A DNA stretch of 64,000 nt from Gymnogyps californianus (lineage: Eukaryota > Chordata > Aves > Accipitriformes > Cathartidae): NCBI RefSeq assembly GCF_018139145.2, contig NC_059486.1, positions 4,464,001-4,528,000 of the forward strand. Direction: 5' to 3'. The position numbers were made by a program, and so were the translations under genes. Under the pieces are notes generated by a model, which saw only the letters and a list, made by a program, of their open reading frames with translations, was not told the DNA's origin and did no database searches. Positions 48,201 through 61,300 of the stretch are shown piece after piece. Numbering within the stretch: the stretch's first letter is position 1; each line of letters opens with the position of its first letter.

Positions 48201-48455
48201 CCCTTAGTTCGTCTGCAATAATTTTTTTGTTAAAATTAAACTACCTGGTGCTCAGTGAGTTGATAGGAAGTGTCACAGACCTGTAGAAGTCATTTAGGCT
48301 AGGGAAGACCATTTATCATTTCTGTGTGATGTTCCTGTTCCATGAGAAGAATGACAGTATCATTTTAATTCTTCACAGAGGAAAAGGGAGGCAAGAAAAG
48401 AAAGAAACAGAAGCAGAAGCTATTGTTCAGCACCTCTGTTGTTCACACAAAGTGA
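30142..48455 (+). CDS. RNF10: RING finger protein 10 (E3 ubiquitin ligase)
   Basis: RNF10 is a RING-type E3 ligase; the human protein ubiquitinates 40S proteins on stalled ribosomes. Seventeen coding exons: 30142-30304, 36482-36684, 37666-37865, 38902-38992, 40034-40218, 40298-40434, 42028-42188, 42768-42896, 43050-43308, 43531-43664, 44754-44871, 45213-45314, 45815-45949, 46757-46854, 47082-47142, 47301-47459 and 48379-48455 (TGA 48453). All phases close and encode 803 residues, against 811 in human. The C3HC4 RING in exon 5 has Cys229/232, Cys244, His246, Cys249/252 and Cys267/270. Exon 12 carries a highly basic helix ([19 protein letters not shown]). The C-terminus is Lys-rich (KKRKKQKQK) and ends in VVHTK. 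Start 30142 gives [12 protein letters not shown], comparable with the human N-terminus; the next Met is residue 16. Exon 8-9 junction and exon 9, a poorly conserved acidic linker, are the least certain. Confidence 0.96.
46434..46560. repeat. A/C-rich low-complexity tract in RNF10 intron 13
   Basis: About 125 bp of A-runs, AAACCC and CCCACC units with virtually no T or G on the plus strand. Confidence 0.7.
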
Positions 48456-49557
48456 TTCTGCTATTCAAGAGAAGTTTCCTCTCCTGGTTTTCTTTTCATT
48501 TTGCTTTGTTTTGCTGCTATAGTTTAAGTATTTAAATTTGAACAGACTAAACTTTGTGTTTCCAGGGCTTCTAGGGGGTTCAGGAGGAAACCATGACAGT
48601 ATATGTTGAAGTAACATCTTTTGATTCCAACTGCTTAATCAGTTTATACTGAAACAAAGTTTTGAAAGAAACAACCCAGAGACAAATCAGCCAAGGCTTC
48701 TAGTCTGTGCCAAGTTGGTTCTTTTGGCCTAATAAGCAGTATGAAAGTCTTTACAGCTGTGTGGCACTGCCAGAATACTGCAATATTACGTAAGTGAAGA
48801 GGCAGAGAGCCTTTATTTCCCTAGAAGTATTCATGGGCAGAAGTCCATCTGACAGACAGTAGTGCTGTTTCAGTAAAGCTGTCAAACTGCTCTCTTGAGA
48901 AACTGGCTTCCGCTGCACTGGAAATGGGCAAAAGAGCTTCCTGGCTTTAGAGTGTTAGCTGCTATATTTGTTCTTTTTCTAAAGAGCAAGCATTCCTCCT
49001 GTTCTCCTGGCTTGGAAAGATTTAAAGCTGAGGTGAGTGTAAAGCAGAACTTGGCTACTTGGTTTTGAAGTGACTCTTGATGAATTTGTGTATTTCAAAA
49101 TGCGTACTGGCACTAGTGGTAGAAGGAACCTCCTGGCTTCTCTCAGTTGTTCAACTCTGTTTTAATGTGGGTGAGTGAGGCTGCTAATTTTTTTTTTTTC
49201 CCAACCATGGCCTACACATTCTTTGTAACCTGACCATCTAGAATAAACACTCCACCCTAGGGCTCTCGGTAACTACCTGAATGATGCTTTGACACTGGCT
49301 GCTCTTGAATTGGAAGAACAGCTGATAGCTGGAGTCTGTAGATAACATTTATCCCCCAGCAAGAAACTGGGGTCTCTTGTACTGGGATAAGGGCCTGTAT
49401 CCACTTGGTTCTGGGATGTAAGTTGATCTGCACTAAGCACCTCAGGCTATAAACATGCCTCTTCTGGACCCCTCCCCACTCTTTCTTTGGGTGGTCACCT
49501 TCTGCACTGCTTGTGGTTTGATTTGAGATAATGAGTTAAGTGGTGTGGATTTTGTTG

Positions 49558-49611
49558 AATAAAATGAACTATAGGTGTAATGTACCAGTCAAGGCCAACA
49601 GTTGCAATAAA
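49558..49611 (+). other. RNF10: RNF10 polyadenylation signals (two AATAAA)
   Basis: AATAAA at 49558-49563 and 49606-49611, about 1.1 kb after the RNF10 stop. The 3' UTR contains no other gene. Confidence 0.6.
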
Positions 49612-49619
49612 TCATATGC

Positions 49620-51115
49620 ACATGCACTTACAGTACTGCACACTTCCTGAGCTATAACTGAACTGTCATACCAACGTGGAGCACAATACCACTTAGTTGC
49701 ACAGATTCAAATCTTACCTTCCTACTGACAGAATTCATGCCAGGGAGCTGGCACTACCTTACAGTGCAAGACTGACAGGTGTCTTCTGTTATCTTCAGCC
49801 CCACGTGCACCAGTGGTCTGCCTGCACTTGCACAGGCTTTAAAAAGTTGATGTGCTCTCTCCCTTTGACACTGTGACTGATCTGAGCAAGGAAGGTGTGT
49901 TTGAGGCTCCTGGAGTCAGGTATTCTAACGCCACTGGTAAAGTCATTGGTTGTGTCCCTATTTAAAAAGTTTGTCAATACATTGGTGCTTGATTTCAAAG
50001 CAGTAGGCTCCACATTGTACCAGTGCTTCCTCGAGGCACTTAAGCGTGTGCACATGGGAAGCTACTACCAAAGAGTATACTTCACAAAACTCTGTATGTG
50101 GCTGTAAACCAGAAAGAAGGGGAAGAGGGAGGGGGTAAAGAATACTTCAACTGCTACAGGAGGATAGCGGAAGCACCTGCAAAATGTTCTTTGAAAGCAG
50201 CTTGACTTCATGCTTGGTCACAATTAGCTACACTTGATGGAAAGGCAGTACAGCTTGTCAAGAGAGTGCAAAGAACCTAAGACAAGATGCCTCAAAGTGG
50301 TAACACATCTTGCTGTTAATGCTTTACATGCACATTGGAAAACTATTGCTGAGGGCAGAGAAAGCAACTAAGAAAGAAAGATTCAAGGATGCAGTTAACT
50401 GTGTTCATGGTACTATTGTTTCCTACTTGTAATAGTCATTTTAAGCCATGGAACAGGAGTAACTACTTAGTGTCTAACCAGTATCTGTTGCGTTTTATTA
50501 TCTCTACATGTTTATAGTCAACTTTTCTTTGCATTGGGAAGAGGGACAGAATAGCTGGAGCTAGCGTAACTCACCTCCACATCTCACAGGCACTAAAACA
50601 AGGGAAGTGATGTGGGCAAGGAAGACTGTCCCTTCTGCAGGGGCAGTCTCCACAGGACAGCATCTTCAAGTTGTTTTCCCATGGGTTCAAGAGGGAATAC
50701 CAGCAACGCTACTTTCCTGTAACTGATTGGTGTAAACTTAATAAATATCTAAGCAGTACTTGTACCTATGAGTTTTATAATGGGTTGGATGGAGTTGAGC
50801 CTTACAGCTCTACCTTGCATTCCCTGTAATCTCTGCTCCTGTGTACACAACTGGTGCTTTTGTGACTCAAAACAATGGATATGGATAACAGGTGCACTTG
50901 AAGATAAGGTAAAAAACAGTAACATGTTAATGCTTTTTCTGTACTGAAGGAGAATAACTACATTCCTTGTCCTGTCTAACTGCCTAAAGCTCACTTCTAC
51001 CTCAGCATGAAGATCACTGAGCTGCTACGCTCCTTAGGAGTATAAGTGGTTTTGACTCCTGGAGTGAAACAGGCAAGTAACCTACTTAAGTAAAACCATT
51101 TTTTTTTTTTTTTTT
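49620..51115. other. Convergent intergenic stretch, RNF10 to POP5
   Basis: No exon, RNA gene or repeat recognised. A poly-T run at about 51102-51117 lies just past the POP5 end. Confidence 0.4.
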
Positions 51116-51120
51116 TAAAC

Positions 51121-51126
51121 TTTATT
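51121..51126 (-). other. POP5: POP5 polyadenylation signal (AATAAA on minus strand)
   Basis: TTTATT on the plus strand about 145 bp beyond the POP5 stop. Confidence 0.6.
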
Positions 51127-51268
51127 TAAGAACACTCGGAATGGGGGAATGAAGTGTTAAGTATGAACAGATGCTTCTTCTGTCCCCTGCTCTGCTTAAC
51201 ACTGAAGATAACTGGTAACATCTTGATTACACAAATACAGGACAGAAGTGAACCGTGACAAGTAACGT

Positions 51269-52726
51269 TCAGTCTGTCTCTGTGCCATCATCATCCTCCT
51301 CATCTCCGCTTTGAGACTGCTCTTCTGTAAGGGAACAGCTCAACAAGGACTTCTGTATACACCGTCTTTCCTCTGCAATAAAGAGAGCAACAGAGGGTCA
51401 TTACTTGATCTCTTCACATGCGCAGGAATATCCTCAACTTCTAAAGAAAGGAACATTTCTCAGCTCAAGAATTCAGAAGTAGCCCAGCATATCCTACAAA
51501 ACCCCCAGGAACTGAGGCCGCATTTTAGGAAAGGGGCTGGAGGAACTCACCTTCATTTGTACAGTTTTGCAACAACATCAGCAGCTGTCTTCTATTATAC
51601 TGAATCAGAAATTTCTGACATGTTCTTATAGTACCTGTAGGAGTCACAAGAACAATATGTAACAATCTACAAAATCAAGTGTTTCAGAGCTGCTAGTATA
51701 TTTTCTGAAGATCACTGTATCAAGTGACAAATGCCCCAGGCAACAACTTTCTTAATGCAAGTGCTAAGAAGTGGCTGTAGGCTTCGTTTCCACACTGTTG
51801 AGGTTAAGTGGTGGAAGAATAATTTCTAACATGTAGTGCCCATTATTTGCCCGAAGTGGTTAATTTTCAGGACATGGATGATACTGGACTTTTAAAAATA
51901 TATTTTCAAAGAAAATAATGTAATATAGTATTTGCTGCTCTGGTTTTGTGTTAAATGTAATGATTCAAGCAGAATTAATGAGGGTTTCAACAAAGAACTG
52001 CTGGTGCCTATTTCTTATTTAGATCTTCTAGGAGCTGCTATGTTAGTGACACATAAGATGTGTCTATCGCACCCACAGCAGTTAAGATGGGGTTCTTCCA
52101 TTTTAGCAGCGCTGGAAGGTACGATTAAGCTCTGTGGCCTCCCCCCAGGCACCAGAGACTCCGCACCCAGCACCGGGGCAGCGTAGGCAGCGGCTGACCT
52201 CCGACGTGCAAGGTGTTGAGGAAGCAGGGGTACCGCTGGTTCCGGCTCTCCAGCTGCCTCACGAAGGGGAGCGCCGAGCAGAGCAGCCTGTAGGAGTCCT
52301 TGCGGCACCGCAGGAGCACGGTCCCGGTGTAGGCGTTCAGGTACTTCACTGCGGGGGCACACACGCACCGGTGAGCCCGGACCCCGCGCCCCGGCCCTTC
52401 CCGGAGGAGCCCCCTCACCCCCCCCGAGGGCCCGGGGAGGCGGGGGCAGCGCGTCCCGCCGGCACCTGTGAAGGAGATGGAGCAGCAGGCCAGGCCGTAG
52501 TCTCCGTGCACTCGCCCGATGGCGTCCCTGACGGCGAGGCCCACCGCGCGGTCCTCAATGCACTGCCGGCACCGCGGGTCCTCCGAGACCACCTCGCACA
52601 GCACGTACCTGCGGGATGGCGCGGCGTCAGCGGCGCGGGATGGACATGGACCCGGACCCGGACCCGGACCCGGACCCGGCCCAGGCAGCGCCTGCTCCTG
52701 CCTCACCTGTTCTTGAAGCGAACCAT
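51269..52726 (-). CDS. POP5: Ribonuclease P/MRP protein subunit POP5
   Basis: Protein subunit shared by nuclear RNase P (tRNA 5' maturation) and RNase MRP (rRNA processing). Five minus-strand exons: 52726-52707, 52608-52466, 52348-52199, 51634-51551 and 51372-51269 (TGA 51271-51269). Phases close and encode 166 residues, against 163 in human. Recognisable segments: MVRFKNRYVLCEVVSEDPR, YLNAYTGTVLLRCRKD, RYPCFLNTLHVGG, TIRTCQKFLIQYNRRQLL, and an acidic tail with SGDEEDDDGTE. Exon 1 codes only six and two-thirds codons. Intron 1 holds a GGACCC repeat. It is convergent with RNF10, as in the human locus. Confidence 0.96.
52647..52680. repeat. (GGACCC)n hexamer repeat in POP5 intron 1
   Basis: Five tandem GGACCC units about 30 bp from the exon 1 donor, inside a 98-bp intron. 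Confidence 0.85.
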
Positions 52727-52766
52727 GGCGGCGCCGGCGCCCGATCCGCACGGCCGTTGCGCCTAG

Positions 52767-52902
52767 CCAATAGGCGAGGGGCCTCCGCGCACTGCAGCCA
52801 ATCGTCGTCGTGCAGGGGCGGGGACAGAGGGAGGACTTCCCGGCCCCACCCGCCAGCGTGGTCCCACCTTCACCAGGCGGCTGCTGAGTACGCGCATGCG
52901 CG
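52767..52902 (-). promoter_or_regulatory. POP5: POP5 CpG promoter: twin CCAAT and NRF1 motif
   Basis: CCAAT at 52767 and 52798 on the plus strand, 31 bp apart, and a perfect palindromic NRF1-type CGCGCATGCGCG at 52891-52902. The CpG island extends to about 53060. Confidence 0.65.
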
Positions 52903-55639
52903 CTGCTGCCTTTCCCCTCCGTGAGCCGCCGGCGGGTCTGTCGGGGCGGCCCGCGCGGCGACCCCGCCGCCTTCCCGCACCCTCCGCGCGGGGGCGCGCG
53001 CGGCTCGCGGCTGCGCGGGCCGGCCTGAGGGGGCGGCTGAGGGGGCGGTGAGCCCTCGGCACCGTTGAGTTTGCTGAAGGTTAATTCATTTGGCTTTAGC
53101 TCTTTCTGCTGCGTTGCTTCAATCCACCTTGGCTGAGCCCGCTTTGTCTAGTGCCAAAAAGTCTAAATGGGGGAGACGGGACGTCCCGCGCTCACACCCC
53201 TGCTTCGTCCGACTGGAGTCGCGGGAAGGTCCTGAGGAGGAAGGTGAGGACAGGCCCGGTGCTGCAGTCACCCTCCGGCTGTGGCAGGTGCTGGGGCCGC
53301 CACCTGCCCTCCGGGGCTGAGGGCTTTAGCGGAGTGTCCAGTGCCACCCCTGTGCTCCTGGAAGGGCTCTCTGCCTTCGCTACCTCACAAAACTGTACTC
53401 CAGTATTTATAGCTCCTCGGGCTTCAGGTATGGGGCGTTTTGGGATACATACTAACTGTCTAACAAATGAAAACAGGTGAGAAAATTGTGGAACAGAGCT
53501 GCTGCTTATAATTATTTCTGTAGTGGTTTTCAAAGCTGTGATCTCTGATGTGTTCTGAGGAAGCAGGGAGTGCTCTTTGAAAAGATGTGGTACGAGAAGA
53601 AACTGGGGAGAGGGGAATGGGGAGGGGTAAGGGAGAAGATATGAGGTGGGCACCTGAATGTGAGGTGGGAGAAAGAGTCAGTTAGGGTGGCATATAATTC
53701 ATGCGAGAAACGCTTTCACCGAGGTCCCTGGAGCCAAATCACACGGAAGTGCTGAGGCACTATAAATTAAGTGGGAACTCATTGCTAATTCAGAGTGGAA
53801 ACATCTTCTTTAATGACCTTAATTCTAGACAAAGAAAACAATGATAAACCCAGTGGAAATCCTCTCCTGGGTGATAAACTTCTGCCCTCTGAAATAGATG
53901 CCTGTTCTGCTGCTCTCTCTATTAACTCCTCTGTCCTTCAGCTGTGATCACACTTTCGAGTCATGTTTTTCTAAGGACTGCAAAATATGAGTTGCCTGGG
54001 GAGAAAAAAGCACAAAGTCCAGTATGGACTTTTCTTTTTCTTTTGGGCTGTGATCAAAGGGACTGGGGGAATTTTGTCAGTTTCTGAAGCTGATGCAGAT
54101 AGAAGCATTTTCTTAATGAGAGAGACTGCATTGCATTGATCTTTGCTATATTGCTTTGTGGTTTAGTACCCAGACTGGGATCTAGCTGTCATCTGTTCCA
54201 CTTGTCAATACAGTGAGCTCCTAGGTGATAAGCTATTCTCACATTTTTGAACGACATCAAAGTCCATGAAGATTCCCATGTATTTTCTTTGTGGAGTGAG
54301 ACCCCGGCTTAGCCTTCCAGCATGCCTGCCAAGGTTTATTTGCCTGCTGCCCCTGTCTTTCTGGTGGCGTCCCCCATCCTGCCTTCTGACTGTGCTCGGG
54401 TTGTCCCCGGCTGCTCGAGTTGCTTTCATTCATGCCCTCCCTCATTTCCTTCTTTTTGCAGGGGCACGGCTGGGTCTCTGACAAGCAGACCATGTGAGTG
54501 CACTCTGCCCTGTAATCCAATAGGACATGTGCACTGTGCGTGCTACAGGCTGGGCCCTATGTATAGCAAAGGCCTCTGTTTTTGGTTCAGAAGGCTGATT
54601 AGGAGGGACACGGTGCAAAGAGAGCACAGTGTTGTGAGAGAGCCCTGTCCTGCTTCATTTCACGTAGGATATTGCCTTTAGTTCCCTGTTGTTGGTTTGG
54701 GGGATGCACAGAGCAGCCCTGAGCCACCACAGCTCCCTGTACAGTCACTGCCTGTGTTAGTACAAGCCATGTGAGTCCAGTCAGATGTCATGGTGTGCTG
54801 AGCTGACAGCACAGGACTAAAAGGTTACAACATCTTCGCATTTGTTTTCCCACCTCCTCACTCCCATCCTCTGCCAGCTTTGCTGTAGTGATTCCAGCGT
54901 CAGTGATTCAAGAAACTGTCTCAAGTGATGGTGAGTTATACAGTCAAGGTGGGAAAGAACTGTCTCCTAAGAAAAGACCTGAGAGAGAAAAAATCAGAAA
55001 ATGCTATTTAAATTGAAGAGTGGGTCAAGAGACCTGCCAAGAGAGAGGATGGATGTCTCTCCTACAGACTTGGAGAGACAATGTGGCCTCAGGATAGCTT
55101 ATCAAATAGAAATTATGGAGGCCAGAGTATATGAGGACAGAAGGAAATAACATGCACTGTCTATACACATTAGAGACAGTTTGTAAAGCAGTTTGAGAAC
55201 TTTGGATAGAAGATTCTTTATCAGCGTAAGTGTTCATCAATGATTGTCCAATAAAGTGGTGATGCTAGGGAGGTGCAGGAGGAATACTGAGGTTTCATTT
55301 TCCCAGCTCATGTTTGTTACATGTGGTAGTGTGCATGTGAAGAGGTTATTCCCAATCAGTCCAGATCGGTTTTATTACCATTTTAGTTCATGATTTGACA
55401 TTTCACTACAGGCTTGAAGATCTAGACCCTCATTTTGGATTTATATGGCATTTGTAATCTCCAGATTGTGGGTTAGATTGCATTTGTATTGTATAGAATT
55501 AATTGTGCTAATAAGCTGCAATAGGCATCATGATTAATGCATATGTTTTATTGTATGCAGCCAGCTCTTAGAGTATGTATGTATTTGCTATAATTAAAAT
55601 AACCAGCAAATGTGTTCACTAAAAAAACATATATCAGTT

Positions 55640-55775
55640 AGTGAATCCTTGCACTCTTTTTAGGCAGGATGTTTCCATTTTATACATGAGGAAACTGAGG
55701 TACAGGGGGATTAAACAATTTGTCCATAGTAAATAGCTGTCAGTCTGGAGATACAGAGCAAGGACATAATGTGAG
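55640..55775 (+). mobile_element. MIR-type CORE-SINE relic
   Basis: TCCATTTTATACATGAGG followed by AAACTGAGGTACAG, TTAAACAATTTGTCCATAG and AAATAGCTGTCAG follows the MIR core consensus in order, in sense orientation. Old and diverged. Confidence 0.75.
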
Positions 55776-56924
55776 TAGAAGGAACTAGTGTATTAGTGCA
55801 CATTGTGTTGCAGTATAGGTCTTCTATATTACTCATGCATAAGGTAGCCAAGTAATTACATTCTGGAGTAAAATTAGGATGCACTGGTACTCCATCCTTG
55901 TGATACCACAATTTGATCTTCCCTGTGTAGCCAAAACCATGATTTTTGCTTCCTCCTGGAAGCACGGAACTGAATTTGCCGTCAGCTGTGGTATCAGAGT
56001 TGGGGGTGACAACTACATTTTGTTCCACTGTATGCGCGTTGCATCCCCAGATAACCCCGCAGTTGAAAATACAAAACTATCTGGCTAAAATTAAAACTGC
56101 TTCTTAAATCCTCTGTCTGATGTTGCCTGAAGCTTTTTGTTCAGTTTATCTTCACAAGGTCACTGAGACAGAAGAGTGCATTCTCTGAGCATGTTGGCCT
56201 GGAGCCTTTCATGCAGATGCTTTCATTTAACATTTGGGACATTCTCCTTCTCCCTTCTGTCCCTTCCTTTTTACTCCCCCATTTTCTATATCTCTCTACT
56301 CCCCCCTTTTGAGCACAGGATCCCTCAGATCAATACATGCAGGAATAAAAGCTATCCTTTTTTATCACCTTAACATGTAATCACTAATCATAAGCTTTCT
56401 GGGCACCCAAGCTGTCACGGGCCAGAGACTGCTGGTCTGTCTGCCAGAGCTGCCACGCATGCTGCCTGCAGCACTGCCCTCATCTTTGCTGTCATACTGC
56501 CACGTGGAATATTTGTCTTGCAAAACCATGTGTTTGAAGCAAATTGTGTTTCTGCCTCTTTCAGTGGCTTGCAGTGTAATCTTGGACTACTCACTTAAGA
56601 TCAAAATAGTGAATTCACGTTTCTTTTGATTTTTTTTATTTTAATAGTCAGGAACAGGAAATTTCAGTTCAGATTAATAGTGACTGCGTGCTCTGAGAGA
56701 CATCGCAAGTGTCGTAAGGTGAGCTTCCATTAAGATATCGAAAATTGGAAGCCACTTTGGAAGACTGAAGCTGAAGTTTAAGATCTGGTAAAGGGCATAA
56801 ATGTCTATGAGTTTGGCACGTGCTGTGTAGAATGAACACAGAATCAGGAGTCTTCTCTTCCTGTGCAGCAAAAACCTGTGTTAGAGAAGAGCAGTGCAAA
56901 AAGGCTTTGTGCCAAGTGAGAAGC

Positions 56925-57045
56925 TGGCCCTAAACTTCTGAGCTTCATTTTCTCCAGCTCTGCAATGGGAATAATTGCAAATACTTTACTCATAGATACA
57001 TGTTAAAAATTAGTAAAATGCCCACTTGAATGTTGTTAATTATCA
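56925..57045 (-). mobile_element. MIR-type CORE-SINE relic (antisense)
   Basis: CTTCTGAGCTTCATTTTCTCC, GCAATGGGAATAATTG and a following CATAGATACATGTTAAAAAT-type stretch match the reverse complement of MIR. More diverged than the copy at 58160. Confidence 0.55.
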
Positions 57046-58159
57046 AATATAGTAAAATATATAGTTTGCAAGTATATAGCAGCAAATATAGTTTGCTTCT
57101 ATATATGAGGTGTGTAGGCAGCACACTTTTCATTTGCAGCAAGCTGCTGCAAGAAGCAAACAGCTGTTTCCAAACTAGTTAATTGAATTAAGGCAAAAAC
57201 TAGAATATTAGTTCAGATAGTTCAGGATTCTCTCTTTGCTTTCCTTTCTGCATTAGGGAACACAGACTGAACAGCAGGCCACATAAGTTACTATGTAATC
57301 TGCTGTGTAAAAAACCCGTATTTAATACCTCCTTAACGGGGATGTTAAGATGGATTAATTATTCTTTGTTCTGGTCTTTGAAGATAAAGGGTAATGAGTA
57401 TGTGTAATTGAAAAATTGTTCCTTCACAAAGAATCCAATAGCATTAGTGGGATTTTAACTTCTTGCCACCTATAGGGAGGCGTACACCATTCCTTAATGT
57501 TATGACAAAGACTGCCATAAACTTAAGAATGGCCTCAGAGAGTCTTACTGACTTTCCAGCCCGCACTTGAGACCAGTATTTTCAGAAATAATAGATCTCA
57601 GAGCCTGCTAGTGAGACAGGACTCAGTGTTTTGTTCTGTGCTGAATGGCACTTAAATAGAAAATGCAGTTTGTGAGGCTGGTTGTCATTGATGCTGCTGC
57701 AAGACTTTTCCTCAGTAAATTTCCAGAAACCTGTGGAACAACCACAGGTAAACCAAAGGGAAAGTATTAGAAACAAACAAACAACAATAATGACAACAAC
57801 AAAACAAACCCTTGAGCTTGCCTGTCTGGGAAGGAAGCTTTTGAAAAAAAGAAAAAACAACCCATGACTCTAGTAACCAGTGCTTACCAGTGTGGGTAAG
57901 CACAGACAGTAGAAGTGTCTGTCAAAGAGTGGAGACTATGTTGAGATACTTGAATTAAGGTGAAAAAGAAAACAATTTTATGATTTTTACAAGGGCAGAG
58001 CACTTTCAATTATGTAAGATTAGTAGATTGTTTAGCCTGAGACCTGAAATTCCTAACTGCCCCACTGATTTCTGTTGTTAATTAAAAATCCTCAAAATAT
58101 TTAAGTGCATAACTTCCTTCGATTCCAGTGGAAGTTGGGCACCTTCATATGCATAAAAG

Positions 58160-58300
58160 CCTGGCCCTTAAGCTCTCTAGGCCTCAGTTTCACATTCGCA
58201 AAATGAGGATAATATTTTTCTACTTCAAGGAGTGCTACAAATAAATTATTGAGTTATTATGCACTTAAATAATACAATAATTGAGATAGTAGAAGCTCTT
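58160..58300 (-). mobile_element. MIR-type CORE-SINE relic (antisense)
   Basis: CTCTAGGCCTCAGTTTCACA, CAAAATGAGGATAATATTTT and GAGTTATTATGCACTTAAAT follow the reverse complement of the MIR consensus in order. Confidence 0.68.
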
Positions 58301-61300
58301 ACGGCATAAACAGAGCCTACCCTGAGCGACCTTCACATATGAGTTGGTGTAGAGGCTACTCTGAAACAAAAATGATGTGTCTAGTGTTGTTCGTCTTGCA
58401 GATCTTTGCTCTCTGCTTTTTCTTTCCCCTGAATTCCCATGTGCAGATTAAGCCAGGGTCCTATTTTACAGTAAAATGTATCTGCTTATGTTGCCATATA
58501 CTGAACAATCCTTTCTCTACATGGCTTTATGTTTAACTCCAGCAGCCTAGAGCAGCATAGGATCAGCGATGTCTTCCGCAGAGCACTTGTCTCCCTAATG
58601 AGGGAGGCAATGAAAAACATTTTCCAGTGCCTCCATCACTCAGCAGCTGTGGTGCTGAGGTGAGAGGACAGGCATCCTGGAGCAACCTTATATAATCCGT
58701 GCCTGCTGCCTGGCTCCGGCAGGGCAGCAGCAACGCGTGCAGGCGAGGAGGCGGGCTGCAGTGGAGCTGCTCGGTGGGGTACGGCCAGGGCTCCCCTTGG
58801 CAGCTGCAGGGTCTCAGCTTGTACTGGTGTCAGCTTGGTGCAAAGAGTATGTCAGTCACTGCCTAGTTGAGGCATATGGGTCTCAACTCTTTGACTGACC
58901 TGCTCCGACAGAGACCTCCCCACCCGTCTGTTCTTGCCTAGATCCAGTTCTAGCTGCAGCATCCCACTGCCCAACACAGTAAGTGAAAGCCCCTCAAAAG
59001 CAGAGCAGGGTGCAGCGTATGAGTGCAGATTTGGGTAGGGAGAATCAACAATGACTCTATTTCTGCTGTGCTGACTGGGGGTGCTCACAAAGACCAGTAA
59101 GCGCAAACAGATTTCCAGAGGCAGTGGTTGTTATAGATTGAAGACAGCAAAAAGCACTGGAAGCATCTGACCTATTTTGGGAAGCTTGCTGGAGCTTTTT
59201 GCTTTTATTTTGTTCAATTTTTTTTTTCCTAAAGATATGCTTGCACCTGAGTCAAAGAGACTGTAAATATTTATCATGTTTCCCAGCTATGCGCACCATG
59301 AAAACAGAAGCAAACTAAAAAATATCTTGCTGCATTTGCTAGGCTGATTCCTTCAGTTGCCCTGAGAGCATGGGGGTTTGAGCTGGCACTTGAGATGACT
59401 TCTGCCTGCTGCTGGTTGGTCCCAAGCTAAAGCTCCTGGTGATGTACATAGCAACCTTCTTGCAGTGCTTGATGGCGTCTGCCACAGTGAGATGATTTGG
59501 GGGCAGTTGACCTAGGGCATGTCCCTCAGGCCACCTCAGGAAAATTCCATAATGCTTATGCTGGAACTCAAGCAGTTGTTGCTATGTGACCTTCTCTGTC
59601 CCTGTTTCATACCTGTGATGCTTGAAAGATCATGTTTATCCTGCTGTAACATTAGTGACTTAATTAGAGCTGAATTTGGTCCTACTGCCTCTGAACATGA
59701 GCAGCTTCCATCAAGTCATCTAAAGGATCAGATCTGGTTTCTTCTCTCTCTCAGTACTGGTGGCATCTGGTTTCATTTTCCATCTTTCCTAAGGGAGCTC
59801 ACTTTTCCCCACATTTCAACATATGGCTGTTGTATGTCAGCACCCCAGGCTGCCTGTGTCTCCGTGCCAAGCCAAGCACCACCCTTCCAGCCAGCAAGGT
59901 ACAAGATGGTGTAGAGACAGAACGTGAGATGCATCAAGAATCGATGTTGTGAACTGCGTAGCTTAAAACTAGTACCTGCTTATGGGTCAAGAAACTAAGC
60001 TGGAGCCAGTTAAGTGTGGGCTTTTCTTCCCTCTGTGTAGGACGTGTAGAGGTAGCAAGATTTTCATCCTGTAGTGTCACCGGAGCCAGTGTTTTTGCAC
60101 AGCATGGCTCCTCTTTGTTGATACTATAATGGGCGCCTAAGGGACTTCTCAGGGTAAATAGCAGGGTGGGGCACTGCTGATGAAATAGCAGGGCTGGCAG
60201 AGGACATCCCAGCATCGTAACTTAATGTCCAGCACTGTCTGCATGACATCCCCATTTATTTCTAAATATGCTGACATGGGAAATTTTCTACATGTGATGG
60301 TTTGTCTCCAGGAGATGGATTGATTCTTTTAACTTGTTCTGTCTCTTCTCCTTCCCTGTCCCCACTCCAGCCACTTGGCCAAAACAAAACTCCCTCAGCT
60401 TTGTTTGTGGCACACAGAGGGACAGCTATTTAAGCAATAATTATGAAGTTCTTTTTTGTAAGATGTAGGATTTTAAAAAAGTGTAAGATGATGATTTTGA
60501 GTGTTTATTTGATTCCTCTAAAACATACATTCAACTTCAGCGCTCAACATTTTTATGTATATTGCTACATAGATAAACCTATTGCTTGAAAAAGCATATA
60601 TACTCTCTATTATTTCTCTATTATGATGATGTTACCCAGTATTGTAAGATCAACATCTGTGAGTCAGATCACAGACATTAACAAAATAATTTAAAAATAA
60701 TTTTATTTAATTAATTTACTTAAATTATACATACTGAGCTCTTTCATTTTTGGGACTTGCAGGGTGCAGGTGTTTCTCTGTAAGCATGGGGGCAAGCAAC
60801 TTCATTAGTCTTTTAATAGTCTCTTAGTATCAGAGACTGATGGTGTCACCTTATATTGAAGCTCATTTTTCAATAAAAATGCAGCGGTTTATAACATGAA
60901 TACAGAGCTCCTGCTCCCATTCACGTTCCCTCCTACTCTACCCCGTATTCTCCAACAGAAAGATACCACAGTGACAAACACAGAAAATTGAAAGACACAT
61001 ACTAAATCTCAAATTCAGTTCTTCAGTGTCTTTCACAGATTATAGCTCTATAGAGGAGGTGATGTTTAGAGGACAGGGTATAAGTAACTTTAGATTAAGT
61101 AATGGACTTAAGGACTTCATATCCAAGTAGACTGTCTTTCTGGCTGTCAGTGCCGTGTAACCATGTCACCGATATCCAGTCTGATGTTTTCTTTATTATT
61201 ATTCATAAGCTCCCATGCCGAACAGCAATCAAACTCTTCAGGCTGTGCCGTCTTGGGGATTATCACACTTGCAGGGCGGTTAAAGTCACTTCGCCTCGAG

